DNA from: Sandaracinaceae bacterium
GTDB taxonomy: Bacteria; Myxococcota_A; Polyangia; Polyangiales; Sandaracinaceae
Reading direction: 5' to 3'
NCBI GenBank assembly: GCA_040218145.1
Contig: JAVJQK010000070.1
Location: 186,001-250,000, forward strand
DNA length: 64,000 nucleotides
Below, one piece after another: positions 27,127 to 35,682 of the stretch. The notes below the pieces were generated by a model that saw nothing but the letters and a program-made list of their open reading frames with translations, made no database searches and had not been told where the DNA came from. A program made the translations under genes and the position numbers. Positions within the stretch are counted from its first letter, which is position 1, and every line of letters starts with the position of its first letter.

Positions 27127-27333
27127 ATGTCTCAGATCGAAAGCGCCCACGGCAAGCTCACCAAGGTCGACCAGGAGTGGACGGGCAGCCGCTTCATCGG
27201 CCTCCTCGTCGGGACCCTCACCGTCGCGCTGATCGTGATCTTCGTGATCGCGTCGGTGAAGAGCGGCGACTACAGCTGGTACCCGTTCGGGCACGACCTC
27301 ATCAAGCACACCTTCGAGACCTCCAGCATCTGA
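27127..27333 (+). CDS. Small single-pass membrane protein
   Basis: 68 residues from ATG 27127; GGAG at 27117-27120 is 6 nt away, favouring it over ATG 27124. The N-terminus is hydrophilic (MSQIESAHGKLTKVDQEWTG). A strong hydrophobic helix covers about residues 24-43 (FIGLLVGTLTVALIVIFVIA) and a short polar/aromatic C-terminus follows (SGDYSWYPFGHDLIKH, then TFETSSI). No family recognised. It is co-oriented with the rSAM gene 167 bp upstream. A substrate relationship is possible, but the membrane helix makes an ordinary small membrane protein equally likely. A hairpin follows its stop. Confidence 0.6.
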   Translation: MSQIESAHGKLTKVDQEWTGSRFIGLLVGTLTVALIVIFVIASVKSGDYSWYPFGHDLIKHTFETSSI

Positions 27334-27350
27334 GGCCCAGAGGTAGGTGC

Positions 27351-27388
27351 GGCTGCTACACGCCTGAAATGAAAGGCGGTTGTAGCCC
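27351..27388 (+). terminator. Hairpin after the small membrane-protein gene
   Basis: GGCTGCTACA-CGCCT and AGGCG-GTTGTAGCC pair as two 5-bp blocks plus outer GC pairs around GAAATGAA. It begins 18 nt after the stop at 27333. There is no downstream T-run, so it is a terminator or mRNA-stabilising stem. Confidence 0.4.
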
Positions 27389-27439
27389 CGCGCTGGCTTG
27401 ACGCCTCGGTGTCCGGCCCGCCATCATTTTGCGTCGGGG

Positions 27440-28417
27440 ATGGGTCACCGAGACCTCAGAGTCGGCGTCTGTCTTCTGCTCGCGGTGAGCACGGCAGCGA
27501 CGACGGTGCTCGCGACGGCCACGACCGTGGCCGCGCAGGAGATCTCTGCGCGCGATCGACAGTCGGCCGCCGAGGCGTACGACCGCGGCACCTCGGCCTA
27601 CCTCTCGGAGGACTTCGCGCGCGCCGCGCAGTGGTTCGAGACGGCCCACCGTCTGGCGCCGGCCTCCGCCGCGCTCGTGCAGGCGGTCCGGGCCCACGAG
27701 CGCGCCGGAAACGCGCTGCGGGCCGCGTCCCTCGCGCTGCAGCTCACCGCACTCTACCCGGACGATCGCGCGGCGCAGCGCGCAGCCCGCAGCGCGCTTC
27801 AGGGGGCCGACGGCTACCTGCGCGTCGAGGTCGAGTGCGAGGGTTGCACGGTCGAGGTCGACGGCGCGATCCTCGGCCACCCGCAGTTCTTCGTGGAGGC
27901 AGACGCCGAGCACACCGTCGTCGCGAGCTTCGAGACCGGAAACCGCTCCCAGACGATCCGCGGCGCGGCCGGCGAGACCCGGTCCCTCTCGTTCGAGACG
28001 CCCGAGCCCGAGGCGGTGGTGGACGAGGTCATCGGGGATGAAGCCGGAGACGCGACGCCGCTCGACTCCACCCCGGCCGAGGCGCAGGGCGGAGGCGGCG
28101 TGCCGCTCGCCGTGACGATCACCGGGATGGTGATCACGGCCGGGCTCGGCGGCGTCCTGATATGGTCGGGCGTCGACGCGCTCGACGGCGTACCGGCGTA
28201 CGAGGCCAACCCCACGGTCGAGGGGCTCGCCGATGGGCGCGCGCGCGAGGAGCGCACCAACTGGCTCATCGCCGGCACGTCGGTCGCTGGCGCGGCGACG
28301 GTGATCCTGATGCTGCTGACCGACTGGGGCGGCGGCGGCGAGGGCGGCGAGGTCGAGCCGACGGTGGCCTTCCAACCGGAAGGCGTCATGCTCGGTCTGA
28401 GAGGGAGACTGCCTTGA
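27440..28417 (+). CDS. TPR-like membrane protein coupled to a Ser/Thr kinase
   Basis: 325 residues from ATG 27440. The signal peptide (LLLAVSTAATTVLATATTVAA) is followed by TPR-like helices (AYDRGTSAYLSEDFARAAQW, FETAHRLAP, ALQLTALYPDD) up to residue 125. A PEGA-like beta segment (YLRVEVECEGCTVEVDGAIL) contains a Cys pair, E-C-x-x-C. Two hydrophobic helices follow (PLAVTITGMVITAGLGGVLIW; WLIAGTSVAGAATVILMLL). Its stop TGA overlaps the TTG start of the kinase, so it is translationally coupled. The arrangement mirrors the kinase/TPR pair at 1201-3902 in reverse gene order and suggests an extracytoplasmic sensor for the kinase. Confidence 0.75.
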   Translation: MGHRDLRVGVCLLLAVSTAATTVLATATTVAAQEISARDRQSAAEAYDRGTSAYLSEDFARAAQWFETAHRLAPASAALVQAVRAHERAGNALRAASLALQLTALYPDDRAAQRAARSALQGADGYLRVEVECEGCTVEVDGAILGHPQFFVEADAEHTVVASFETGNRSQTIRGAAGETRSLSFETPEPEAVVDEVIGDEAGDATPLDSTPAEAQGGGGVPLAVTITGMVITAGLGGVLIWSGVDALDGVPAYEANPTVEGLADGRAREERTNWLIAGTSVAGAATVILMLLTDWGGGGEGGEVEPTVAFQPEGVMLGLRGRLP

Positions 28418-30054
28418 CCGCCGTGCCGAAGCCCGCCTACGGGACGACCGATCTGACCGGTCGGCGCCTCGGCCGCTACGAGGTGCTCAACCTCCTGGCG
28501 TCGGGCGGGATGGCCACCGTCTACGTGGCGCGGGCGCAGGGCGTCGCCGGGTTCGAGCGGCTCGTCGCCATCAAGGTGCTGCACCCGCACCTCGCGCACG
28601 ACGAGGACTTCATCTCGATGTTCCTCGACGAGGCGCGGCTCGCGGCGCGGATCCGTCACCCCAACGCGGTGGGCACGCTCGACATCAGCGACACCCAGGG
28701 CGACGGCTACTTCCTCGTCATGGAGTATGTCGAGGGCGATCACTTCGGCGCGCTGCTCCGCAACGCGGCTAAGGGCGGTGAGCGCCTGCCCGTGCCGGTG
28801 GTGGCGCGCGTGGTGATGGACGCGCTCGCCGGGCTGCACGCGGCGCATCGTCTGACCGACGCGACGGGCGCGCAGCTGGATCTCGTCCACCGCGACGTCT
28901 CGCCGCACAACATCCTCGTCGGCGGCGACGGAGTGGCCCGCATCACCGACTTCGGCGTCGCCAAGGCGCAGGTCCGGCTCTCGTCCACCCGCGACGGTCA
29001 GTTCAAGGGCAAGCTCTCCTACATGGCGCCCGAGCAGGCGGCGTCGGGCCAGGCAGACCAGCGCTCGGACCTCTTCAGCATGGGCATCGTGCTCTGGGAG
29101 GCGCTGACCGGGCGGCGGCTCTTCCGCGGCGAGAACAACGCCGACGTGCTCAACAAGATCCTCAACCCCGCGGTGCCGCCGCCGTCGAGCTTCGAGCCCA
29201 CGCTCGCGCCGTTCGACGCGGTGATCACCAAGGCGCTCGCCAAGGAGGCCGACGATCGCTTCCAGAGCGCGGACGAGTTCCTCGAGGCCATCGAGGAGGC
29301 GGCCGCGGACTGCGGGGGCGTGGCCACGCCGCGCGCGGTGGGCCGGACGGTCAAGACGTGGCTCGGGGACAAGATCGAGGCCGAGCGCGTCCAGATCCGA
29401 GACGCGATCGACGCGCTCGGGCGCAGCGAGCTGACGCCTGGCGTCCTGCCGCGCCCCATGGACAGCGGCTCGCAGCCGAGTCATCCGCAGAACAGCCGCG
29501 TGCGCCCGATCACCCCCGACGACGCGACGATGGGCGCCAAGCCCTCGACGCGCTCGTACTCCGAGGTCACGGCGCTGCCGGAGACGGGGAAGAAGAGCCC
29601 CCTGCTCTGGCTGGCCGTCGGCGCGCTGATCGTGCTGCTCTTCGCGGGCGGCGGGGGCGCCGCGTGGGCGCTGCTCGGAGACGACGCGGAGGTCGACGTG
29701 CTCCCGCCCGCGGCGGCCGGGGAGCCGGCGCAGACGCAGCCCACCGACGAGCCCGGGGCGCGGGCCGCGGACGTGGAGACCGAGCGCGCGGCCGAGGCGG
29801 ACGCGCCGGTCGACCCGAGCCCAGCCGCCGATGAAGAAGCCGCCGAGGAACCCGACGACTCCGACGACCGAGCGGAGGCCGAAGACGACTCGGACAGCGC
29901 CGCGGCGCGGCGGCGACGGGCGCGGCGGCAGCGCCGGGCGCGAGAGAGAGAGGCCGCGGCCCAGGAAACGGAGCCGCCGGCCCAGCGGACCCCTTCCGCG
30001 CAGCAGCGAGGCGGCGAGGACGACGACCTCATGCTGAACCCCTATCGACGGTAG
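28414..30054 (+). CDS. Membrane-anchored Ser/Thr protein kinase
   Basis: 546 residues from TTG 28414, which overlaps the upstream stop and is preceded by AGGGAGA. The kinase domain (about 20-300) has LLASGGMATVYVAR, the Lys of VAIKVLHPH, HRDVSPHNIL, DFGVAKA and APEQ, so it is complete. A juxtamembrane linker contains Thr/Ser-rich stretches (NSRVRPITPDDATMG). One hydrophobic helix (LLWLAVGALIVLLFAG) follows. The extracytoplasmic tail of about 130 residues is Glu/Asp/Arg-rich and low-complexity, without a PEGA domain. It should autophosphorylate and phosphorylate cytosolic targets. Coupled to the TPR-like protein immediately upstream. Confidence 0.92.
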   Translation: MTAVPKPAYGTTDLTGRRLGRYEVLNLLASGGMATVYVARAQGVAGFERLVAIKVLHPHLAHDEDFISMFLDEARLAARIRHPNAVGTLDISDTQGDGYFLVMEYVEGDHFGALLRNAAKGGERLPVPVVARVVMDALAGLHAAHRLTDATGAQLDLVHRDVSPHNILVGGDGVARITDFGVAKAQVRLSSTRDGQFKGKLSYMAPEQAASGQADQRSDLFSMGIVLWEALTGRRLFRGENNADVLNKILNPAVPPPSSFEPTLAPFDAVITKALAKEADDRFQSADEFLEAIEEAAADCGGVATPRAVGRTVKTWLGDKIEAERVQIRDAIDALGRSELTPGVLPRPMDSGSQPSHPQNSRVRPITPDDATMGAKPSTRSYSEVTALPETGKKSPLLWLAVGALIVLLFAGGGGAAWALLGDDAEVDVLPPAAAGEPAQTQPTDEPGARAADVETERAAEADAPVDPSPAADEEAAEEPDDSDDRAEAEDDSDSAAARRRRARRQRRAREREAAAQETEPPAQRTPSAQQRGGEDDDLMLNPYRR

Positions 30055-30132
30055 CGGGTCGACGGTAGCGGGCCGCGCGGGAACGTGTCCGACACGTCCC
30101 ACCCTGGTATTCTCCCCCGAGGGGACCGACGC

Positions 30133-31311
30133 TTGGCCTTGCGCACTTTCATCCTCACGCTGGTCGTCACGCTCGCTGCGGGCTGCCAGGTCTATGACCC
30201 TTCCCTGGTCGAGGAAGACTCGGGGGTGGCGCTGCCCGACACCGGCCCGGCCACGCTGCGCCACCCGCCCCCTCGCCCCACGGGCATGGACGGGGACGAC
30301 GGAGAGGAGCGCCTCTACGGGCTGCGCATGGTGATGCTCAACCAGGACGGCGAGCGCTGGCGCGACATCGGCTACGACCTCGATGGGCGCTTCACCGCGG
30401 AGCCGGGCTTCGACACCGAGTGCCTCCCGCCCCGGCGCAGCCGCCCACCGGTGGACGGCAACCAGGGCATCGACAACGTCTTCGGCGCCTCGCTCTTCCC
30501 GCTCGTAGACCTGACGGTGCCGGGGCTCCAGGAGACCGCACAGGCTGCACAGGAGGAAGGCAAACTGCCCGTCCTCCGCATGCGTGGGTGGAACGGTGAG
30601 GACGACGACCCGCGCGTCGACATCACCGTGACCAACGCCATCTTCATGACGGCGGCCGAGAGCGACGGGTCGCCGCCCGAGGTCGAGGTGGTGGACTTCG
30701 AGCCGCGCCGCCTCTCGGATGGGACCCGCCCCGACTTCCCCGCGTGGGACGGCACGGACTACGGCTGGTTCCGCGAGGAGACGTTCCTCGAGGGCGACCC
30801 CGAGCTGCCGCTCCTCCGGGACGACAACGCCTACGTCGCCGGTCGGTTGGTCGTGGCGCGCTTGCCCGAGAGGGTGGAGATCCTGTTCCCGGCCGACGAT
30901 CTCGGCGTGATCGTCAAGCTCACCGACGCCCGCGCCACCGGCACGATCAGCGCCGACGGGAGCACGCTCGAGAACGTCGTGGTCGCAGGCCGCTGGGCCA
31001 TCATCGATCTCTTGAGCACGGCGGAGAACGTCGGCGTGTGCCGCGACACCGCCCAGTACGACATCTTGACCGGCCAGCTCGACACCATCGCCGACATCCG
31101 CTCCGCCGCGGGCAGCGGCGGCGAAGGGGTGCGCTGCGACGCGATCAGCCTCGGCGTGCAGTTCACCGGCTCGCGGCTGCGCTGGGGTGGGCTGACGCCC
31201 GGGCCGCCCGTCCGAAACGTCTGCACGGACCCACGCACCGACGGAGGGCCGAGCGGCATGGACGGGGGCATGTCCGGCGCGAGGGACGGCGGCGTGGCCG
31301 ACGGCGGCTGA
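30133..31311 (+). CDS. Lipoprotein of unknown function
   Basis: 392 residues from TTG 30133; GAGGGG lies 8 nt upstream and the resulting N-terminus is a compact lipoprotein signal (LALRTFILTLVVTLAAGC). A GTG at 30085 would add 16 hydrophilic residues and is less likely. The mature part is a soluble beta-rich protein (RWRDIGYDLDGRFT, RVDITVTNAIFM, VAGRLVVARLPERVEILFP). Cys pairs include VGVCRDT and GVRCDAI, and the tail is Gly/Asp-rich. No family recognised. It follows the kinase operon after 78 bp and may be an independent unit (TATTCT near 30109). Confidence 0.65.
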   Translation: MALRTFILTLVVTLAAGCQVYDPSLVEEDSGVALPDTGPATLRHPPPRPTGMDGDDGEERLYGLRMVMLNQDGERWRDIGYDLDGRFTAEPGFDTECLPPRRSRPPVDGNQGIDNVFGASLFPLVDLTVPGLQETAQAAQEEGKLPVLRMRGWNGEDDDPRVDITVTNAIFMTAAESDGSPPEVEVVDFEPRRLSDGTRPDFPAWDGTDYGWFREETFLEGDPELPLLRDDNAYVAGRLVVARLPERVEILFPADDLGVIVKLTDARATGTISADGSTLENVVVAGRWAIIDLLSTAENVGVCRDTAQYDILTGQLDTIADIRSAAGSGGEGVRCDAISLGVQFTGSRLRWGGLTPGPPVRNVCTDPRTDGGPSGMDGGMSGARDGGVADGG

Positions 31312-31352
31312 CCGCTTGTGAGCCGAGGCCCGACCGGCGTACGTTCTGCGCC

Positions 31353-33278
31353 ATGTTCGAGCTCGGACCGCCCATCCCCACGCAGCCCACCGCCCAGAAG
31401 GCGCGCACCGTGGGCGAGATGTTCTGGCTGCGAGTCGCCCGCAGCGCCACCCGCCCGGCCCTGTTCTACAAGGACCGCGGGGCGTGGCAGGCGCTGACGT
31501 GGGCGCAGACCTATGACCGCGCCGCCTCCGTCGCCAAGGGGCTCTACGACCTCGGGCTCGAGCGCGGCGAGCGCGTGGCGGTGCTCGGCCCGACGCAGCC
31601 GCCGTGGGCCGTCTACGATCTCGGGGCGCAGCTCGCGTGCATGGTCAGCTTCGGCATCTACCCGAAGCAGTCCGCCGAGCAGGTCCGCTACCTGCTCGAG
31701 CACAGCGAGGCGCGCGCCATCTTCGTCGCCGATCCGGAGGAGCTCGAGACGGTGCTCGAGGCCGCCGAGGGCGTCGAGACGCTGAAGGCGATCGTGCCGT
31801 GGACCGACGCGCTCTACGGCGAGGCCAAGGGCCGCGACCCGCGCGTCGTCTCGCCGAAGCGCTTCGAGGGCGAGAAGCTCCCGGACGCCAAGGTGCGCGA
31901 GCTGTGGCAGACGGCGGACCCCGACGACACGGCCATCTTCATCTACACCTCTGGCACCACCGGGCCCCCCAAGGGGGCGATGATCAGCCACCGCAACATC
32001 CTCAGCCTGCTCACCGGCGCGGCCGACGCGAGCCCGTGGCTCCAGAGCGACCTGTCGATGCACTTCCTGCCCATGGCGCACGCGGCGGAGCGGGTGCTCG
32101 GCTTCTACGCGCGGGTGAACAACGGCATCCCGGGCGCCTACGCGGAGAGCACGGGGACGGTGCTGACGGACCTGCAGGAGGTGCGGCCGACGCTCTTCGG
32201 CTCGGTGCCGCGCATCTTCGAGAAGGCGTACGCGAAGATCCACTCCGAGCTCGAGAAGAAGCCGCCCGCGGTGCAGAAGATCTTCGCCTGGGCCGACGGA
32301 GTGGGCAGGCGGCGCGTGAAGTACGTGGTGGAGGGCCGCGCGGTGCCGCCGCTGCTCGCGCTCCAGTACAAGCTCGCCGAGAAGATCGTCTTCGAGAAGA
32401 TCCGCGCCGCGTTCGGCGGGCGCGTCCGGCTGATGATCACCGGCGCCGCGCCCACCGCGCCCGAGATCCTCGAGTTCTTCTGGGGCGCCGGCCTGCCCAT
32501 CTACGAGGCGTACGGCATGACCGAGTCGACGGTGATCACCCACATCAACCGCGAGGGCGCGGTGCGGCTCGGCACGGTCGGCCGCATCATCCCGCCCGCG
32601 GAGGCGCGCATCGCGGAGGACGGCGAGATCCTCGTGCGCGGGCCGTGGGTGTTCCGCGGCTACTACAAGCAAGAGGAGGCGACGGCGGAGACGGTGATCG
32701 ACGGGTGGCTCCACACGGGCGACATCGGCGAGATCGACCGCGACGGCTTCCTCCGCATCACCGACCGCAAGAAGCACCTCATCATCACGGCGGGCGGGAA
32801 GAACCTCGCGCCGGCGAACATCGAGCGCGCCATCAAGGGCGAGGACGTGCTCATCAGCCAGGTCCACGCGCACGGCGACAAGCGGCCCTTCGTCAGCGCG
32901 ATCATCACGCCCTCCCCCATCGAGACCCTCGAGTGGGGCGTCGAGCGAGGTCTCGTCACGAAGGACGAGCTCGAGGCGCGTCAGAAGGAGCTGATGGAGA
33001 ACCCAGCCGGTCGCTCCGCCGCGCTGAACGAGGCCACGGCGAAGGTGGTCGCGCACCCCGACTACCGAGAGCGCGTGCGGCAGGCGGTAGGGCGCGGGAA
33101 CCACCAGCTCGCGCGCGTCGAGAAGGTGCGCAAGTTCGTGCTGCTCGAGCGCGACTTCAGCCAGGACGAGGACGAGCTGACGCCGACCCTCAAGCTGAAG
33201 CGCAAGGCCATCGAGGCGAAGCACGGGCCGCTGCTCGATCGCCTCTACGCGGAGAAGGGCTTCGGCCTCGAGCCGTGA
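31353..33278 (+). CDS. Long-chain acyl-CoA synthetase (AMP-forming)
   Basis: 641 residues, typical for the bacterial long-chain FadD/ACSL branch. The AMP-binding motifs are present: YTSGTTGPPKGAMISHRN (P-loop), YEAYGMTESTV, then the hinge and C-terminal domain DGWLHTGDIGEIDRDGFLRI and TDRKKHLIITAGGKNLAP. A near-C-terminal Lys lies in DELTPTLKLKRKAIEAKH. It activates fatty acids to acyl-CoA via acyl-AMP in the cytoplasm or at the inner membrane. There is no SD, and TACGTT ends 7 nt before the ATG, pointing to a leaderless mRNA. The stop overlaps the GTG of the RNase D gene. Confidence 0.95.
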   Translation: MFELGPPIPTQPTAQKARTVGEMFWLRVARSATRPALFYKDRGAWQALTWAQTYDRAASVAKGLYDLGLERGERVAVLGPTQPPWAVYDLGAQLACMVSFGIYPKQSAEQVRYLLEHSEARAIFVADPEELETVLEAAEGVETLKAIVPWTDALYGEAKGRDPRVVSPKRFEGEKLPDAKVRELWQTADPDDTAIFIYTSGTTGPPKGAMISHRNILSLLTGAADASPWLQSDLSMHFLPMAHAAERVLGFYARVNNGIPGAYAESTGTVLTDLQEVRPTLFGSVPRIFEKAYAKIHSELEKKPPAVQKIFAWADGVGRRRVKYVVEGRAVPPLLALQYKLAEKIVFEKIRAAFGGRVRLMITGAAPTAPEILEFFWGAGLPIYEAYGMTESTVITHINREGAVRLGTVGRIIPPAEARIAEDGEILVRGPWVFRGYYKQEEATAETVIDGWLHTGDIGEIDRDGFLRITDRKKHLIITAGGKNLAPANIERAIKGEDVLISQVHAHGDKRPFVSAIITPSPIETLEWGVERGLVTKDELEARQKELMENPAGRSAALNEATAKVVAHPDYRERVRQAVGRGNHQLARVEKVRKFVLLERDFSQDEDELTPTLKLKRKAIEAKHGPLLDRLYAEKGFGLEP

Positions 33279-34396
33279 GCGTGCCCGCCTGGATCGACAG
33301 CCCCGGGGCGCTTACCCCGATCGTCTCCCGGGTCGACCCGGATCTGCGGCTCGGGGTCGACGCCGAGGGTGACGGCCTCTACCGCTATCGCTCGCGGCTC
33401 TGCATGATGCAGATCTGCGGCGGCGAGCTCGAGGCGCTGATCGACACGCTCGCGCTGGACGACCTGACGCCGCTCCAGCCGCTGCTCGGCGAAGACGGCC
33501 CGCTCAAGGTCCTGCACGACGTCTCGTTCGACGCGAAGATGCTCGACCAGCGCGGGCTGTCGCTCGGGCGCGTGTTCGACACCGCGGTGGCCGCGCGCTT
33601 CCTCGGCGAGAAGAGCACGGGGCTCGCGGCGCTGCTCGAGAAGTACTTCGAGGTGCAGCTCGACAAGAAGCACCAGCAGGCGGACTGGGGCGAGCGCCCG
33701 CTCGACGAGGACCAGAAGCGCTACCTCGTGGAGGATGTGCGGTACCTGCCAGAGCTCGCGAAGCTCTTCGAGGCGCGCGCGGCGGAGCTGGACGTGCTCG
33801 AGGAGATCGACGAGGAGACGCGCTACGCGATGCGACGCGCGCTCGAGCCCGAGGTGGAGCGCGAGCCGTGGACGCGGATCAAGGGCGCGCGCGACCTGAG
33901 CGGGCACGCGCTCGCGGTGCTGGTGGCGCTCGCGAACGTCCGAGAGCGCGAGGCGGCGCAGCAGGACGTCCCGCCCTTCCGCGTGACGGGCAACCGTGTG
34001 CTCTTCGAGGCCGCGCGGCGTCGCCCGCGCACGCTGGCGCAGCTCCGGAAGATCCGGGGGCTGCGGCAGCTCGACGACGCGCAGCTCCTCGACGCGCTCG
34101 AGGCCGCCGAGCGCGACGGCGTCCCCCAGGAGGACGCCACCCCGCCGCCGCCGGCCGAGGAGCGCGCGCAGCGCAAGGCGCGGGAGAAAGCGCTGACGGA
34201 GTGGCGCAAGAAAGAGGCCGCGGAGCGCGGCGTCGATGTGCAAGTCGTCCTGCCCGGACACTGCCTGCGGGACGTGGCCAAGATCGAGCAGCTCGAGGAC
34301 GAGGCGCTGGCCTCGGTCGACGGCTTCGGCAAGAAGCGCCTCGCGCGCTACGGCTCGACGCTCCTCGACGTGCTCCGCGCGGCCGACGCGGCCTGA
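33275..34396 (+). CDS. rnd: Ribonuclease D
   Basis: 373 residues from GTG 33275, overlapping the acyl-CoA synthetase stop. This 3'-5' exonuclease of the DEDD family trims tRNA and structured RNA ends. The catalytic motifs are VDAEGD (Asp, Glu), VLHDVSFDAKML (Asp) and RYLVEDVRYLPEL (Tyr/Asp). The C-terminal half contains two HRDC-like helical domains (DLSGHALAVLVALANVRERE and KIEQLEDEALASVDGFGKKR), as in E. coli RNase D. It ends 7 bp from the converging alcohol dehydrogenase gene. Confidence 0.93.
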   Translation: MSVPAWIDSPGALTPIVSRVDPDLRLGVDAEGDGLYRYRSRLCMMQICGGELEALIDTLALDDLTPLQPLLGEDGPLKVLHDVSFDAKMLDQRGLSLGRVFDTAVAARFLGEKSTGLAALLEKYFEVQLDKKHQQADWGERPLDEDQKRYLVEDVRYLPELAKLFEARAAELDVLEEIDEETRYAMRRALEPEVEREPWTRIKGARDLSGHALAVLVALANVREREAAQQDVPPFRVTGNRVLFEAARRRPRTLAQLRKIRGLRQLDDAQLLDALEAAERDGVPQEDATPPPPAEERAQRKAREKALTEWRKKEAAERGVDVQVVLPGHCLRDVAKIEQLEDEALASVDGFGKKRLARYGSTLLDVLRAADAA

Positions 34397-34403
34397 GGGG
34401 CGA

Positions 34404-35555
34404 CTACATGCTCGCGCGATAGAGCGAGAGCATGTCGTCCTTGGTGCAGGGCCGCGGGTTGCCCTCCTTCGTCGCGTCCTGGATGGCGAGCGACGCGAGG
34501 TGCGAGAGCTGGTCTTCTTCGACCCCCGCCTCGGCGAGCCCCGAGGGCAGGCCGAGCTGGTTGCGGAGCGCGCGCACCTTGCCGCTGCACTCGAAGGCGA
34601 GCGTCTCGACGTCGTTGCCCTTCACGCCGAGGATGCGGGCGATGCGAGCGATGCGCATCGTCGCGGCGGTGCGGTTGAAGTCGAGCACCGCGGGGAGGCA
34701 GAGCGCGTTGGCGAGGCCGTGGTGCATGCCCACCTCGGCGCCCAGCGGGTGCGCGAGCGCGTGGCACGCGCCGAGCCCCTTCTGGAAGGCGACCGCGCCC
34801 ATCATGGAGGCCTTCAGCATCGCGCCGCGGGCCTCGACGTTGGCGCCGTCCTCGACCGCGGTCGCGAGGTGCTTCGCGATCAGCTCGATGCCCTCGAGCG
34901 CGATCGCGTCGGCCATCGGGTGGTCGCCCTTCGCGCAGTAGGCCTCGACGTTGTGCGTCAGCGCGTCGAAGCCGGTGGCCGCGGTGAGGCGCGCCGGCAA
35001 GGAGAGCGTCAGCTGCGGGTCGAGGATGGCCACGTCGGGCATGAGGCGCGGCGAGAAGATGACCGTCTTCCGGTTCGTCTCCGCGATCGTCACCACGCCG
35101 CTCCGGCCGACCTCGCTGCCCGTGCCCGCCGTCGTCGGCACCGCGATCATCGGGGGCATCGGCTGGGTGATCTTCGCGTCGCCGCCGATCGCGTCGTCGT
35201 ACTCGGCGAGCGGGAGAGAGTGCGTCGTCGCGAGCCGGATCAGCTTGGCCACGTCGAGGGGCGCCCCGCCGCCCACGCCGACCACGAGATCGGCCTTCGC
35301 CTCCCGGTACGCCTCGGCCGCCGCGTGCACCTCCGCCTCGGTGGGGTTGGTGCTGACGCCGGTGGTCATCTCGGTGACGATGCCGCCCTTCTCCAGGGCA
35401 CGGGAGACCTCGGCCGCGATGCCCGCGTCCTCGACGCCGGGGTCGGTCACGATCAGCGCGGTCTTGGATCCGAGGCGCTTGGCTTCGGCGCCCGCTTCGC
35501 TGACGGTGCCAGCGCCGAAGAGGATGCGGGTCGGAAAGCTCCAGACGGTCGTCAT
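34404..35555 (-). CDS. Iron-containing alcohol dehydrogenase
   Basis: 383 residues from ATG 35555, which has AAGGAG 7 nt upstream; a longer frame to 35591 exists but lacks this. The group III Fe-ADH family is recognisable from the NAD(P) motif GVGGGAPLDVAK, from IAVPTTAGTGSEV, and from metal ligands in TGFDALTHNVEAY, ACHALAHPLGAEVGMHHGLA and nearby residues. It interconverts alcohols and aldehydes; the substrate cannot be inferred. Cytoplasmic. It lies alone on the minus strand with a 127-bp gap to the gpsA-like gene upstream of which it does not belong. Confidence 0.92.
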   Translation of the reverse strand: MTTVWSFPTRILFGAGTVSEAGAEAKRLGSKTALIVTDPGVEDAGIAAEVSRALEKGGIVTEMTTGVSTNPTEAEVHAAAEAYREAKADLVVGVGGGAPLDVAKLIRLATTHSLPLAEYDDAIGGDAKITQPMPPMIAVPTTAGTGSEVGRSGVVTIAETNRKTVIFSPRLMPDVAILDPQLTLSLPARLTAATGFDALTHNVEAYCAKGDHPMADAIALEGIELIAKHLATAVEDGANVEARGAMLKASMMGAVAFQKGLGACHALAHPLGAEVGMHHGLANALCLPAVLDFNRTAATMRIARIARILGVKGNDVETLAFECSGKVRALRNQLGLPSGLAEAGVEEDQLSHLASLAIQDATKEGNPRPCTKDDMLSLYRASM

Positions 35556-35682
35556 GCGGGCTCCTTGGCTACGATCGGGGGGGCGGAGCATGGCGCAGCC
35601 GACGTCCGACGCCAGCCGCCGGCATATGAGGCAACAGAACCCGTCCCGAGGTCAATGCGACGGTCCTGGTCGCGGCGGCCGC

